Positions 1 to 12,500 of a stretch of 64,000 nt of DNA are shown here, piece by piece. Numbering within the stretch: position 1 is the stretch's first letter; each line of letters begins with the position of its first letter. Under the pieces are notes generated by a model. The model worked only from the letters and a program-made list of their open reading frames with translations. It did no database searches and was not told the origin of the DNA. This stretch comes from Asterias amurensis (Eukaryota; Echinodermata; Asteroidea; Forcipulatida; Asteriidae): assembly GCF_032118995.1 (NCBI RefSeq), contig NC_092657.1, positions 11,361,891 through 11,425,890 of the forward strand, given 5' to 3'. The translations under genes and the position numbers were made by a program.

Positions 1-209
1 CGAAAGTGTATAATGGCTTTAACTAAAGGCCAATGGCTGCCCATATAAGCCTTCCAAAATCATAAAATCTACGTGTTTCAGCAACACTCCCGAATTGATT
101 GGAAAGAAAGCTCAGAGGGGAAGTAACTGGGTGTTTAGCATTTCACCAGGAATATACAAATGCACTTAGTCAAACATTCTTCAGCGTTTGTGTATTCGCG
201 CGAGAATTA

Positions 210-780
210 CACGGGCAAAGTAATTCGTCTTGCCAAAAATAGTAATTGACCCCAGGCTAAAAGGTAATTGGCCCGGGCAAAATGAGTAAATGGCCCGGTT
301 AAAAAATTAATTGGCCCAGGCAAAATAGTAAATCGCCCAGGCAAAATTGTAATTCGACCGGGCAATAGTACTTGGCCTTTGCAAAATAGTAGTTTGCTTG
401 GGCAAAATAATAATTGGCCCGGGCGAAATAGTAAATGAGCCGTGCACAAATTTAATTCGCCCGGACAAAGTAGTTATTCGCCCTGAAAAATGATTAGCCC
501 TGGCAAAATAGTAGTTGGCTTGGGCAAAATAATAATTGGCCCAGGCGAAATAGTAAATGGGCCGTGCAAAAATTTAATTCGCCCGGACAAAGTAGTTATT
601 CGCCCGGACAAGTTATTTGCCCTTGCAAAATAGTAGTTGGCTTCGGCAAAATAATAATTGGCCCGGGCGAAATAGTTAATGGGCCGTGCAAAAAATTAAT
701 TCGCCCGGACAAAGTAGTTATTCGCCCGGATAAAGTAGTTATTCGCCCGGATAAGTTATTTGCCCTGGCAAAATAGTAAA
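210..780. repeat. Degenerate ~21-bp minisatellite
   Basis: Successive units of about 20-24 bases vary around gcccgggcaaaatagtaatt. The cores alternate between ggcccgggcaaaat and cgcccggacaaagt. A higher-order unit of about 120 bp, visible around 500-760, carries several variant units in a fixed order. Open frames here are periodic translations of the repeat and are not genes. Confidence 0.85.
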
Positions 781-2070
781 TCCTATACAAAAAGCCTCCG
801 TATAAAGGTGTCCATTTTTGTGTACAACAAAATTGTATTTGTGCTCACCGTTAAATTTGTTGAAATCGTCCAGCTCGAAATCGTCCAGCTCCCGGTCATT
901 GTTCCAACTTATTGACAGTTGCGCAACAAACTCTTTGACATCGTCCGCCTCATACGTGTACTTAAAAGGAAAACAAAAGGTGTTTTCAGAAATTGATCAT
1001 CTGTGATCTTCTAGGTAAGAGTTGTGTTTATTATGTGTGTTAATTTTAATAATGTTAAATTTGGATCTGGGACAAATTAATATTATTACTTTTTGATTTG
1101 ATTTGAGGGTATAACCCTGGAAAGCGCCCCCTATATATTGTCAACGTACAATCGTAGATCAGTGAGAACACTCACAATGTAGTTCTGTGCATATTATATT
1201 AATATAGTTTAGAAATATGAAGACAAAAATGTGTGTATGCCTTCTCTTACTTTCTATGGATGCTATAAGAATCCTGAGCAGATGTGGATGGTATTTACTT
1301 AATTTTGGAAGAAAAACAAATAATATATTTTTGTTTTACCATACACAAGCTGTACAGTGGCAGCAAGACACGCACTTATGGACTAACTAATTTTATTTTC
1401 CTAACCCCATGCTAAATTGGGCGATTCCACTTGGAGGTGTTGACAGATGCCCCAGTACAGGATAAACTGAAATAGCAGGTCCAGTGGATTTGATTTCCAG
1501 ATGTGGCAGATGATAAACCAATTGGTCAGTGAGAGCTCACAGTGGTGACTTGCTCGAGATACAATGAGTAGATCCTTATTAACGGTGCTTTAATACGAAA
1601 TGTTTTAGACAAACAAAAACATGATCTACCTGTTTGACATTAAATATGCGAACAGAAATATGTTTGCACAGTCTATAATGTATTATTACTTATCCTTTTT
1701 AGCAACTTGTAATACTTACCGATCGACTATTACATATGATGACGTCATCTGATACTCTAGTAGCTTGGACACTCAGTTGCAGGTTGTCAATTAACAAGGA
1801 ACACTTATAGTTGCGCTAGCATGAAAAAGAATGAGCTATGAGAGTTACAACAGTAAAACAGGATGTTTCACTCGTGCATTGTCTTATCTAAAAAAAAAAA
1901 ATGATTGTTTTACGTCAGACAATATAGGTCTCAAGATACAAGGATAGTACCTCAAGAAAGTTTGGGCGTATTTAAGTCATTGAGTTTACTAGAGAATAAT
2001 AAACGAACAAAACACCATTGCATTACCTCTTTCTCAAAGACTACCTGACATCGAAGGGAGCCGTTTCTCA
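721..2070 (+). repeat. 1.35-kb direct duplication, copy 1
   Basis: This segment is repeated in direct orientation at 2,198-3,549, offset by about 1,477 bases, with only scattered differences. It begins inside the minisatellite and ends near a ggagccgtttctcaca motif typical of TIR element family A. A minus-strand open frame of about 70 codons at 1,390-1,610 is present in both copies, but I do not recognise it. No coding function is supported. Confidence 0.9.
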
Positions 2071-2197
2071 CACATCCTGTCTAGATATTATTTTTTTTTC
2101 TTTCTATGGGCTCTGGAAAAGGCTGGTCATAGAGAGAGCGCATTTCAAGTTCAATAAATTATTTGTTATTATACGCCCTCCGTGGTTTATAATCTTA
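2071..2197 (+). repeat. Short dispersed repeat between the duplicated copies
   Basis: The segment starts cacatcctgtctagatta and ends tttataatctta. It is about 90 percent identical by eye to 4,277-4,404. It separates the two copies of the 1.35-kb duplication. Confidence 0.75.
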
Positions 2198-3549
2198 TTC
2201 GCCCGGATAAAGTAGTTATTCGCCCGGATAAGTTATTTGCCCTGGCAAAATAGTAAATCCTATACAAAAAGCCTCCGTATAAAGGTGTCCATTTTTGTGT
2301 ACAACAAAATTGTATTTGTGCTCACCGTTAAATTTGTTGAAATCGTCCAGCTCGAAATCGTCCAGCTCCCGGTCATTGTTCCAACTTATTGACAGTTGCG
2401 CAACAAACTCTTTGACATCGTCCGCCTCATACGTGTACTTAAAAGGAAAACAAAAGGTGTTTTCAGAAATTGACCATCTGTGATCTTCTAGGTAAGAGTT
2501 GTGTTTATTATGTGTGTTAATTTTAATAATGTTAAATTTGGATCTGGGACAAATTAATATTATTACTTTTTGATTTGATTTGAGGGTATAACCCTGGAAA
2601 GCGCCCCCTATATATTGTCAACGTACAATCGTAGATCAGTGAGAACACTCACAATGTAGTTCTGTGCATATTATATTAATATAGTTTAGAAATATGAAGA
2701 CAAAAATGTGTGTATGCCTTCTCTTACTTTCTATGGATGCTATAAGAATCCTGAGCAGATGTGGATGGTATTTACTTAATTTTGGAAGAAAAACAAATAA
2801 TATATTTTTGTTTTACCATACACAAGCTGTACAGTGGCAGCAAGACACGCACTTATGGACTAACTAATTTTATTTTCCTAACCCCATGCTAAATTGGGCG
2901 ATTCCACTTGGAGGTGTTGACAGATGCCCCAGTACAGGATAAACTGAAATAGCAGGTCCAGTGGATTTGATTTCCAGATGTGGCAGATGATAAACCAATT
3001 GGTCAGTGAGAGCTCTTACAGTTGTGACTTGCTCGAGATACAATGAGTAGATCCTTATTAACGGTGCTTTAATACGAAATGTTTTAGACAAACAAAAACA
3101 TGATCTAGCCGTTTGACATTAAATATGCGAACAGAAATATGTTTGCACAGTCTATAATGTATTATTACTTATCCTTTTTAGCAACTTGTAATACTTACCG
3201 ATCGACTATTACATATGATGACGTCATCTGATACTCTAGTAGCTTGGACACTCAGTTGCAGGTTGTCAATTAACAAGGAACACTTATAGTTGCGCTAGCA
3301 TGAAAAAGAATGAGCTATGAGAGTTACAACAGTAAAACAGGATGTTTCACTCGTGCATTGTCTTATCTAAAAAAAAAAATGATTGTTTTACGTCAGACAA
3401 TATAGGTCTCAAGATACAAGGATAGTACCTCAAGAAAGTTTGGGCGTATTTAAGTCATTGAGTTTACTAGAGAATAATAAACGAACAAAACACCATTGCA
3501 TTACCTCTTTCTCAAAGACTAGCTGACTTCGGAGGGAGCCGTTTCTCAC
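2198..3549 (+). repeat. 1.35-kb direct duplication, copy 2
   Basis: Direct copy of 721-2,070. The starting minisatellite fragment (ttcgcccggataaagtag) and the small frame starting at 2,295 match copy 1. The near-identity implies a recent duplication or an assembly duplication. No gene is recognised. Confidence 0.9.
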
Positions 3550-4621
3550 AATGTTTTATATTTTCAACATCTTTCCAGCGCTCGTTACCAAGTAAGTTTG
3601 TATGCTTATTATTTTGAGAACCAATAGTGTCAGTTGCCTTAAATAATTACAACATTTTGTTGCCTTTTTTAATGCACATATCAATAAAAGTAGATCAAGG
3701 CGCTTTGTAACCTGATTATCACTGAACCAACTTTCTTAAAGACCTGCTCGAACGAAAATGTCAAGTCGTAAACTTTTCTGAATTGCATTTCAAATGGTTT
3801 CAATGAATAAGGAAATCGAGTCATATGATTATAAATAGATTTCAATTGTGTAAAAAAAAAAAACATTTTGAATATCCTTATCCATCGCTTTTCTTAAAGA
3901 TTTGCGAAATGCTCCGTAACGTAATTACTCTCAAAACGTCACAGTTTGGAGCTCCAATTTTTAAAGCCGCTTTGTTGGAGCGTGGATGTATTACAAAGCA
4001 AACTCCCACAAATGACGTCAAAGCATTGGCCTTTGACGCGCGCCGTCAACAGCAGAAGTGTTTTTAGTTTTTTCAAAACCTGTAGGTTGGTAGCTGTTTT
4101 TTTAATCGATTATTACGAAAAGTTTTAGTGTACACCATAATATCAAACATACATTAAAATGGTGACCAAGTGCATTATAAACAAGTTAAAACAGCATTTC
4201 TATTCAACACAATCCGCCCGAGTAGCTGTTTAACTCCGAGCATACATCCCCTAGCTGCTTCACTTGGTGCTAAGAACACATCCTGTCTAGATTATTATTT
4301 ATTTTTTTATGGGCTCTGGAAAAGGCTGGTTATAGAGAGAGTGCATTATAAGTTCAATAAATTATTTGTTATTATAAGCCCTCTGTGATTTATAATCTTA
4401 ACTTTTCAGTTGGCGATTATTTACGACCTGAGCGTAATACCTCCTTTCACATATACTGACGCAACTCCAAACGTGAAATTAGACTAACTATTTATCATCA
4501 AAATAATATGACATTTCAGTCAAAAATATTTAAAGGGACGTTTTCTATAGACCATTTAAGTTTCATATTAATCTGGCCATGGTCTTCACAATTGTGCTTC
4601 CTACCGTTTATGTAATGTTCC
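3550..4621. other. No gene seen; repeat-derived sequence
   Basis: Non-coding, AT-rich sequence. It includes a second copy of the short dispersed repeat (4,277-4,404) and fragments resembling TIR element family A near its left edge. The left plexin gene should continue downstream across this stretch, but I could not identify a further exon. Confidence 0.5.
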
Positions 4622-4770
4622 TTTAAAGGCAGTGGACACTATTGGTAATTATTCAAAATAATTATTAGCATAAAACCTTTTTCTTGGTAACGAGTAATGT
4701 GCATTATGTTGAGATACACCAAGTGAGAAGACTATAGTCTTTGACAGTTCCCAATATTGTCAAGTGTCTT
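4622..4770. mobile_element. TIR element family A, internally deleted
   Basis: A short element with both inverted ends: it starts tttaaaggcagtggacac and ends gtcaagtgtctttaaag. It abuts the next copy, sharing the TTAA-containing junction. Confidence 0.7.
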
Positions 4771-5131
4771 TAAAGACAGTAGACACTATTGGTATTTGTC
4801 AAAGACCAGACTTCTCACTTCTCACAAACATGTGAAAATTTGAGCTCAATCGGTCGTCGAAGTTGCGAGATAATAATTAAAGATAAAACACCCTTGTCAC
4901 ACGGAGTTGTGTGCTTTCAGATGCTTGATTTCGAGACCTCAAATTCTAAACTTGAGGTCTCGAAATCAAATTCGTGGAAAATTACTTCTTTCTCGAAAAC
5001 TACTCCACTTCAGAGGGAGCCGTTTCTCACAGTGTTTTATACTATCAACAGCTCTCTATTAATCGATACCAAGTGAGGTTTTATGCAAATAAAATGTTTG
5101 AGTAATTACCAATAGTGTCCACTGCCTTTAA
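4767..5131. mobile_element. TIR element family A (TTAA-flanked MITE)
   Basis: Ends in inverted repeats (ttaaagacagtagacact and agtgtccactgcctttaa) with TTAA at each side. Inner hallmarks are paired gagacctcaaattc and gaggtctcgaaatc motifs and a gatacaccaagtgagaaga type end. It has no coding capacity and is therefore non-autonomous. The TTAA ends suggest a piggyBac-like mobiliser, which is an inference. Confidence 0.8.
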
Positions 5132-5153
5132 GTTATAACAAAATGTGACAAAC

Positions 5154-5288
5154 CTCGTTGGAGTCTGGTATATTGGAGACATTGACTTGTAATTCTTTTT
5201 GAATGTCGACTGGAACAAGAATCTCCCCATACTGCGGTTGTAGCTGAGGACAGAAGGTTGGTCCTCGGTTTGCTCCCCCAGCAGGATT
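5154..5288 (-). CDS. Plexin-like left copy, exon 9 (start of IPT/TIG region)
   Basis: The reading frame gives CPQLQPQYGEILVPVDIQKE followed by LQVNVSNIPDSNE, resembling the plexin segment after the second PSI domain (family pattern CP..., ILVPV). The donor is GAG|GTTTGT at 5,154/5,153. Two acceptors fit. One after 5,289 gives 135 nt, phase 0 in. One after 5,273 gives 119 nt, matching the phase 1 left by the preferred exon 8 donor. No counterpart exists in the right arm within the window. Confidence 0.7.
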
Positions 5289-6518
5289 CTAAAGTAGAGC
5301 CACATAAAACATAAAACAACGAGTGAAATTGTAGACACTTTTCACACGAGAGCCTAGTGTTCCAGCATTAGTGAAACTGTATAATTAACGGTGATTTAAA
5401 CAACAAGTTTCTGTATCTGTTGGGTAAATTGTTTTCAAACTTTTATCAAATTTAATCAGATTGTTATCATATTTTGTGCATATGCCTACAGCTTTTCTTC
5501 TCTTTTTAAGTCGGGGTGTTGATGTTTTTTTTTTTAATTGTTTACAATAACGAATGTTAACACGCCAGTTTAGATCTTTTTAACTTCTGTCGGGTATTTT
5601 GTGATAATTTGAATAAACCCTATTGAATCGAATTGGAAAAAAAAAAGCAAACCGATGACAAAAAACATAACACGGCGAGTAAATGTATATGCACTTTTCA
5701 CAAAAGATCGTGTTGCACATAATATAACAAAACAAAAGCAGGAAGGGCCTTGTAATTGGATCCTGAACAAACAATCTATCAACAGGAAACACAGATGAGT
5801 TTGCTGGTTTTACTTTTGAAGACACTGGACACTATTGGTAATTGTCTATAAAAAAAACCAGTCTTCTCACTTGGTGTATCTTAACATCAGCATAAAATAA
5901 CAAACCTGTGAAAACTTGAGCTCAATTGGTCGTCGAACTTGCAGGATAATAATGAAAAAAAATCACCCTTGTCACACGAAGTTGTATGCATTCGGATGCT
6001 TCATTTATAACAGTGTCCAGTGCCTTTGATGCGTTTCAAATAGTAAGATACTTCCTCAAACTTTATTGAGTTTGCTCCATTTGATATGTTTATAATTTAT
6101 ACCAGTATATTTATAATCTCCAAATATGCTGTACGTGACGTGTGCCATTTTTCTCTTGCAACTTCGATGACCAACTGAGCCAAGATTGTCAAAGGCTTGT
6201 TATTTGATGCATTATGTTGGGATACACAAAGTTAGAATACTTGTCTTTGTCATTAACCAAGGGTGTCCAGTGCCTTTAAACAAACAGAAAATAATATAAT
6301 AACATCACCAACATTGAGACCGTTGACAATGGAGAATTCGTTGGAACAGTCAGTACTTTGATGGGCGCATGTATTGTCAAATACGCACCAATCACAGTCC
6401 CAAGAACTTGTTACGCACTCGCCACAACTGTACAGATACAATCAATTCCCAATGTGTCATTAAAGCGTGGAGAAATTCATTTGATTAATAAGAGGAAATA
6501 ACAACAATATTAATAATA

Positions 6519-6592
<74 letters not shown>

Positions 6593-9500
6593 GATAATGA
6601 TAATGATAATGATAATGATAATGATAATGATAATGATAATGATAATGATAATGATAATGATAATGATAATGATAATGATAATGATAATGATAATGATAAT
6701 GATAATGATAATGATAATGATAATGATAATGATAATGATAATGATAATGATAATGATAATGATAATGATAATGATAATGATAATGATAATGATAATGATA
6801 ATGATAATGATAATGATAATGATAATGATAATGATAATGATAATGATAATGATAATGATAATGATAATGATAATGATAATGATAATGATAATGATAATGA
6901 TAAAGATAAAGATAATGATAATGATAATGATAATGATAATGATAATGATAATGATAATGATAATGATAATGATAATGATAATGATAATGATAATGATAAT
7001 GATAATGATAATGATAATGATAATGATAATGATAATGATAATGATAATGATAATGATAATGATAATGATAATGATAATGATAATGATAATGATAATGATA
7101 ATGATAATGATAATGATAATGATAATGATAATGATAATGATAATGATAATGATAATGATAATGAGGTAAATAATGAGACAAAATTTAGCCGAAAATAATG
7201 TATTCAATGTATGCACCATCTTGAGAAAAATTTAAATGCATGCACAGAAAAAGGTCCCTCCAGCAATCAGTTTCTGCTGAATATCCATTTATTTGACATA
7301 ATTATCGTAGTATCAGACACGTGTTTAAGCACAATTTATTTTCTCTATTTGAGTGTCTTGTAGCCAGTCCATGTACATGAAAACTACTATTTTTATTCGT
7401 TGTAAACAAAATTGTATGCAAAATAAATTTGACGCTTTATTCTTAGTGCAGCCTTTCAAGTTGAAATTTTGTTTGGTCTTAAATCTGTTTAAAGATTTGG
7501 TTTGCTTTAGGCTCATCTAGCTCTGAGCACGGAGCTATCAATGACATTTTAATAACACTTTTTTTTTTAAATAATACTTATATATTCTCATAACGTTCAG
7601 ATTTCTTTTGTAAACACTACTTAAAGATTCTCATAATATTCTTATAAGATTCTTATGAGACTGCTCTTAGCAGCTCAATACAGGTTCTTATAAAATTTGA
7701 ATAAGATTCTTATTATATAAGATTCTTATGAGAGTATTTCGTACAGGCCGTGGACCCCATGGGATCCTCCATGGGATCCCATGGAGGATCCCATGGGGAT
7801 CCATGGGATCCCATGTAGGTTCCCATGGAGATCTCCATGGGATCCCATGGGATCCTACATGGGACCCCATGGGATCCTACATGGGACCCTATGGGATCCT
7901 ACATGGGATCCCATGGGATCCTACATGGAATCCCATGGGATCCTACATGGGATCCCATGGGATCCTCCATGGGATCCTCCATGGGACCCCATGGGATCCT
8001 CCATGGGACCCCATGGGATCCTACATGGGACCCCATGGGATCCTACATGGGACCCCATGGGATCCTACATGGGATCCCATGGGATCCTACATGGGACCTA
8101 TGGGGTTCCTCCATGGGATCCCATGGGATCCTATATGGGACCCCATGAGATCCTACATGGGACCCATGGGGTTCCTACATGGGATCCCATGGGGATTCTC
8201 CATGGGATCCCATGGGGTTCCTACATGGGATCCCATGGGGTTCCTTCATGGGATCCCCATACGATTTCCCATGGGATACCCATACAATTTCCCATGATAA
8301 TTCCCATGGGTTTCCCATGCCCAATTCACCATGGGAATCCCATGGGAAAATTTCCCATGGGATTCTCATGGGACATTTCTGTAAGGGATTTTCTTCGACT
8401 TCTTGATTGGAGCGTCTGAAGAGAACACTAAAGGTCTTGTGTTTGTCCTCGTTTTCAGTCAAGCATGTATTTAGTAAAGCAATGGGAATGCCTTGAGTAA
8501 CAGAATATTTTTACTTGAAATCCTCTATCCACCCCCTCAACCCCCCCCCCCAATCCATGCCCCATTAAGGCAGCAATGGGTGCGTTCGTTTAGCTTCCCT
8601 GGGTAGACCCCGGTGTGTGGCGTTTTTTTTTTCCAGGACGAACGTGTGCAGATAATTACCCACGGTTTTCCTGAAGAAAAAAAAAACCCGCCACACACCG
8701 AGGTCTACCCAGGGCAGCTAAACGAACGCACCCAAATCTCCCCTGTGTTGGGTGTATAGCGTGTAGCCTACCTAGAGTAATGGTGTATTAGTGTGCCATG
8801 GTTTTTCATGGCCCGCTCATCAGAAATGGGTTTTTGTCTGCTTAGAGTGGAATGCAAGTATACAATGGGATCAAACTTACCTTTTGTGCCGTGAACATTG
8901 ATAGAAAGTGAACTCGGTGGAGATAAACGCCACCATGGAAACCGAGGAAACAACACTAAGCTGCATGTACACATGGTCCTCTGTAAAACAGAAAATTTGA
9001 ACACGAGTCCCTTTGAAACCAAGCATTATGCTTCGGGCTCCTTCAGTCATTTTGAAATCGTGAGGTTTTGTTTTAGCAAGAGCTCCATGAATGTTGACAG
9101 GGCTTTTGACTGAGCCGAAGCTAAACCCGTGGCTTCGAAAAGGCCGTAGTGAGACAGTCATTATGTATACACACCTGCCCATTAATTACAAAGTTGCCAA
9201 AGCGAAAGGAAATACATACAAATTTATAATGGTTCAGGCAGAGAATTTCATCGAAATGCAGTGCTCTCCATTTAAAATATGTACATTCCGTATTTAGTAT
9301 GCTATTTAAAAGTTGTCTAGGCAGTTCTCATTTTGAGCTTCGCTTTTTCGTGTACCTTTTTTAAGATGTCCACAGATTTACATTAAACTTACAGGGTTTG
9401 AAGATAATGATAGTTGATACCTTCCCTTCAAATATTACTAATTGAGGTTGTGTAGTTTTTGAAAAATTAGTAAAACAAGTCACACAATTTGTCTCAGGAA

Positions 9501-12500
9501 GACGAAAATTAGCATGTAAAATCTCATTAAACCCGTTATGATATTATACCAAAACTATATAGCATAACAGATTGATACGTTTTTACATGCTAAAACTGAG
9601 ACGAAATTATGTGTTTTACTCATTTCTTTAAAACTACAGCACCTCAGTAAGTAAAAATTCAAGGGAAAGTTTCTAGTACTGTCAGACTGAAAGTACTGTT
9701 TGGCTGTGTGTACATTTGAATCACCATAGCATTTGACAAAATCGAAACATTGTGAGAAAGGAAGGATGACCCTTTTCCCACGGAGTTTGTTAAATGAAAG
9801 TTAATGGGAAGCAAAATACAGTTGGCCTTCCGCAAAGCAGGAAATAACCCCTGGGCTATAACATACATCACTTTAGAGTCACAGGGTTTAAGTACTCTTT
9901 TGTTAATCATGGCCAGCTTGAAATGGGTTGTCTCTGTCCCTAGTTCCTGCTCTTCCCCTCCCACCATGTTTTCTGTCCTTTCACAATCTACCCTTACTCT
10001 CTCATCTATTATTCACAAGTTTCTTGTTGTATCCAAACCTTATGTCAGTCATCATCATTCAGGACCAGTGCTTTAGTTGCCATTATTTAGCATGTATGCT
10101 ATTATGTAGTTCTGTTCAACATTATTTTATTTTTTTCATTTTTTTTCCTAGTACTATAATCTTACTTGCAATTACATGTATTGTTATTGTTCTTTGTGAA
10201 ATGCCCGAATAAATAATAGTAATAATAATAATTCATAAATACCTAAGACAGTTTATCCATTCTGATTGGTCGAGAGGGCATCACGAGGTGTTGTTTGAGC
10301 GGTTGATATAACACCAGTAAAAAGTGTTAAAACATGGGCGTGACACGCGCGCTTGCACCTGTGCGTATAAGACAGTTTCTTCATTCCTAGTGGTCGAGAG
10401 CAACGGCTGAAACAGTTGTGCAACATCACGCGATACGCGCGACGCGCACGGCAGCTCCTTATAAGGAGTTGTTTACCCGAGGGCCTAAATATTTCATAGC
10501 TGGAGGGGTGTTGTGTTGAAAGAAATAATTGAATAATTATAATTTTTGCATTCATTTTACCTTTTTAACTGAAAGTGTTGATATTTTATGACCGAAATAG
10601 TATTTATGAAGGGAACCACAAAGTGTGTTGAATCGGTTTTCAACTAGTGGTTTAAACCCGCCGAGGCCTGGTTCTAGATAATTTACCTCGACTTCGTCTC
10701 GGTAAAATTATCAAGTCCAGGCCTCGGTGCGGGTTTAAATCACTAGTTGAAAACCTCTTCACCACACATTGATTCCCTTATAATAACACTGCATAGAACA
10801 ATTTAGAGTTATGCCTCTTTGGGTATATACCATTTGGAGGGAGGTTTGGCCGGTCAATTGGTGGAGGAATGCTACATGCGACAGTATTTCCAGTTGTCCT
10901 TCCCTGATACACCGGCAGATCATTAAACTTGCAGGAGTAGGTCTCGCCTTCTTGAAGTTCGGGGAGTTGCTTTACAGTCAGTACGATCTGAAATTGTTAG
11001 ATGAATTACACCATTATTTATGTATAGCTCATGGCAAAATATTATGTGGATTCAGGGTTAACAATCGTTTAATATAATAATATCGAAATCTTATATAGCG
11101 CATGTATCTACCGACATTGTTTTCAAGGCGCTTAGTATAATATATATACATTTTTACAAAAAGATTGGTTAAACAGCCAATACAGTATGATCTCAAATAT
11201 ATTGATAAAAGTTTTATAATAGCTGTAGTCCATAGGAAACATAAACAAACTAGACATTAGGTGTTCGTGAACAAACACAAAGCTGTTCCGTGTTGTTTTG
11301 CTTGGATTATGTGCTTCAATGACCAAGGAGTCTATAACTGACATAAAAGTTTGAAAATCGGTCGTATAGTTCCTGAGATATGGTCCCACTTCTGGTTGAC
11401 CCGGAAGAAGAGGTCAACTTGGGGTCACGGTTTTTCAAAAATATTCTCTAATCCCCAATGACCCTATAACTACAAACAGTTCGAAAATTGGCCGCACAAT
11501 TCATTAACGTTGTTAATTAATTAAGAATTATAACATTTTTTACATTTAGAGTAAAGCTTATGTTCTAAGCTTCAGTTTGGTATATGATTTAACTCTTTTG
11601 TCCTTAAACTTTAGGATATTAGGTTTAAAGAAAAAAAAAAACGTGCGCAATTGCTATGGGTTTTAGGCGGAAACAAAGAATAAGAAAAACAATAAAAATC
11701 TCGACAGAAACAAAACCTGTTCCGACGGTAGGTCGGAACAGCTAAATATAACGAGTCTCTTACCTCACGTTAAAACATGGTAAAATGTTTTTTTATACAG
11801 AACGCTTCTAGCCAAATTTCTGGAAAAAAACGTGAGGTCAAACAAACCTGCGCGACAAAGAAATCGTGACGTCCGTGGCGGTTATTTGGTGTGGAAAAAT
11901 AGCGCCATCAGTTTTACAAAGCTGGAGAACTGTGTTCAACCCAACTAGTGGAATATCGTCACTGGCGTTAAGAGGTCATTATAATAGATAGGCCCTTTTA
12001 CACTCTCGGCGTAAAAAGCCGCGCGGCCGGGTGCATTTTTGACTCAAATTATTCATTACTATCTACGATGTCTATTTTGGCCATAAAAAGGTAATAGTTG
12101 AAATATTGAGATCATCCTTTATTGTTAAGACCGAGACTCAAGTGGGACAAGAACTGTTTTGTGACTTGTTTTGCTCATTTCTAAAAGCCTACAGAGCCTC
12201 AGTAGGTGGTATTTCGGGAAGGCTTTCTACTATCATTGTCTTCGGGCCCTGAAGGTTTGGTGTGAATCTGTGGACATTTTGAAAAAATACCCGAATCCTT
12301 TAAGGGCCTTAGTTGTATTGGGGTATGTTTTTATACGGAAGTTCTTGTGTATATCATTTGTGTAATTGCTTTTTACTTGCCAAATTTTGTTTGAAATTTT
12401 ACTGCAGATTTAGAGTGTTTAAAGTCACCTGGAAATATATATATATATATTTTTTTCTTCAAACATATAAGTCTATGTTTTTGAACAATATTACAATTTT

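Noticed and set aside
2870-3091. Minus-strand frame of 73 codons, duplicated at about 1,390-1,610
   Set aside because: No domain recognised, conserved only because the whole 1.35-kb block is duplicated. I tried to fit it as a later plexin exon and found no matching motif.
6485-7219. Long open frames of poly-Ile, Tyr-His or Met-Ile
   Set aside because: They are translations of the (gataat)n microsatellite, open in several frames on both strands.
7728-8462. Overlapping Gly/Pro/Trp/His-rich open frames
   Set aside because: They come from the ccatgggatc minisatellite. The period and self-complementarity explain them and no domain is present.
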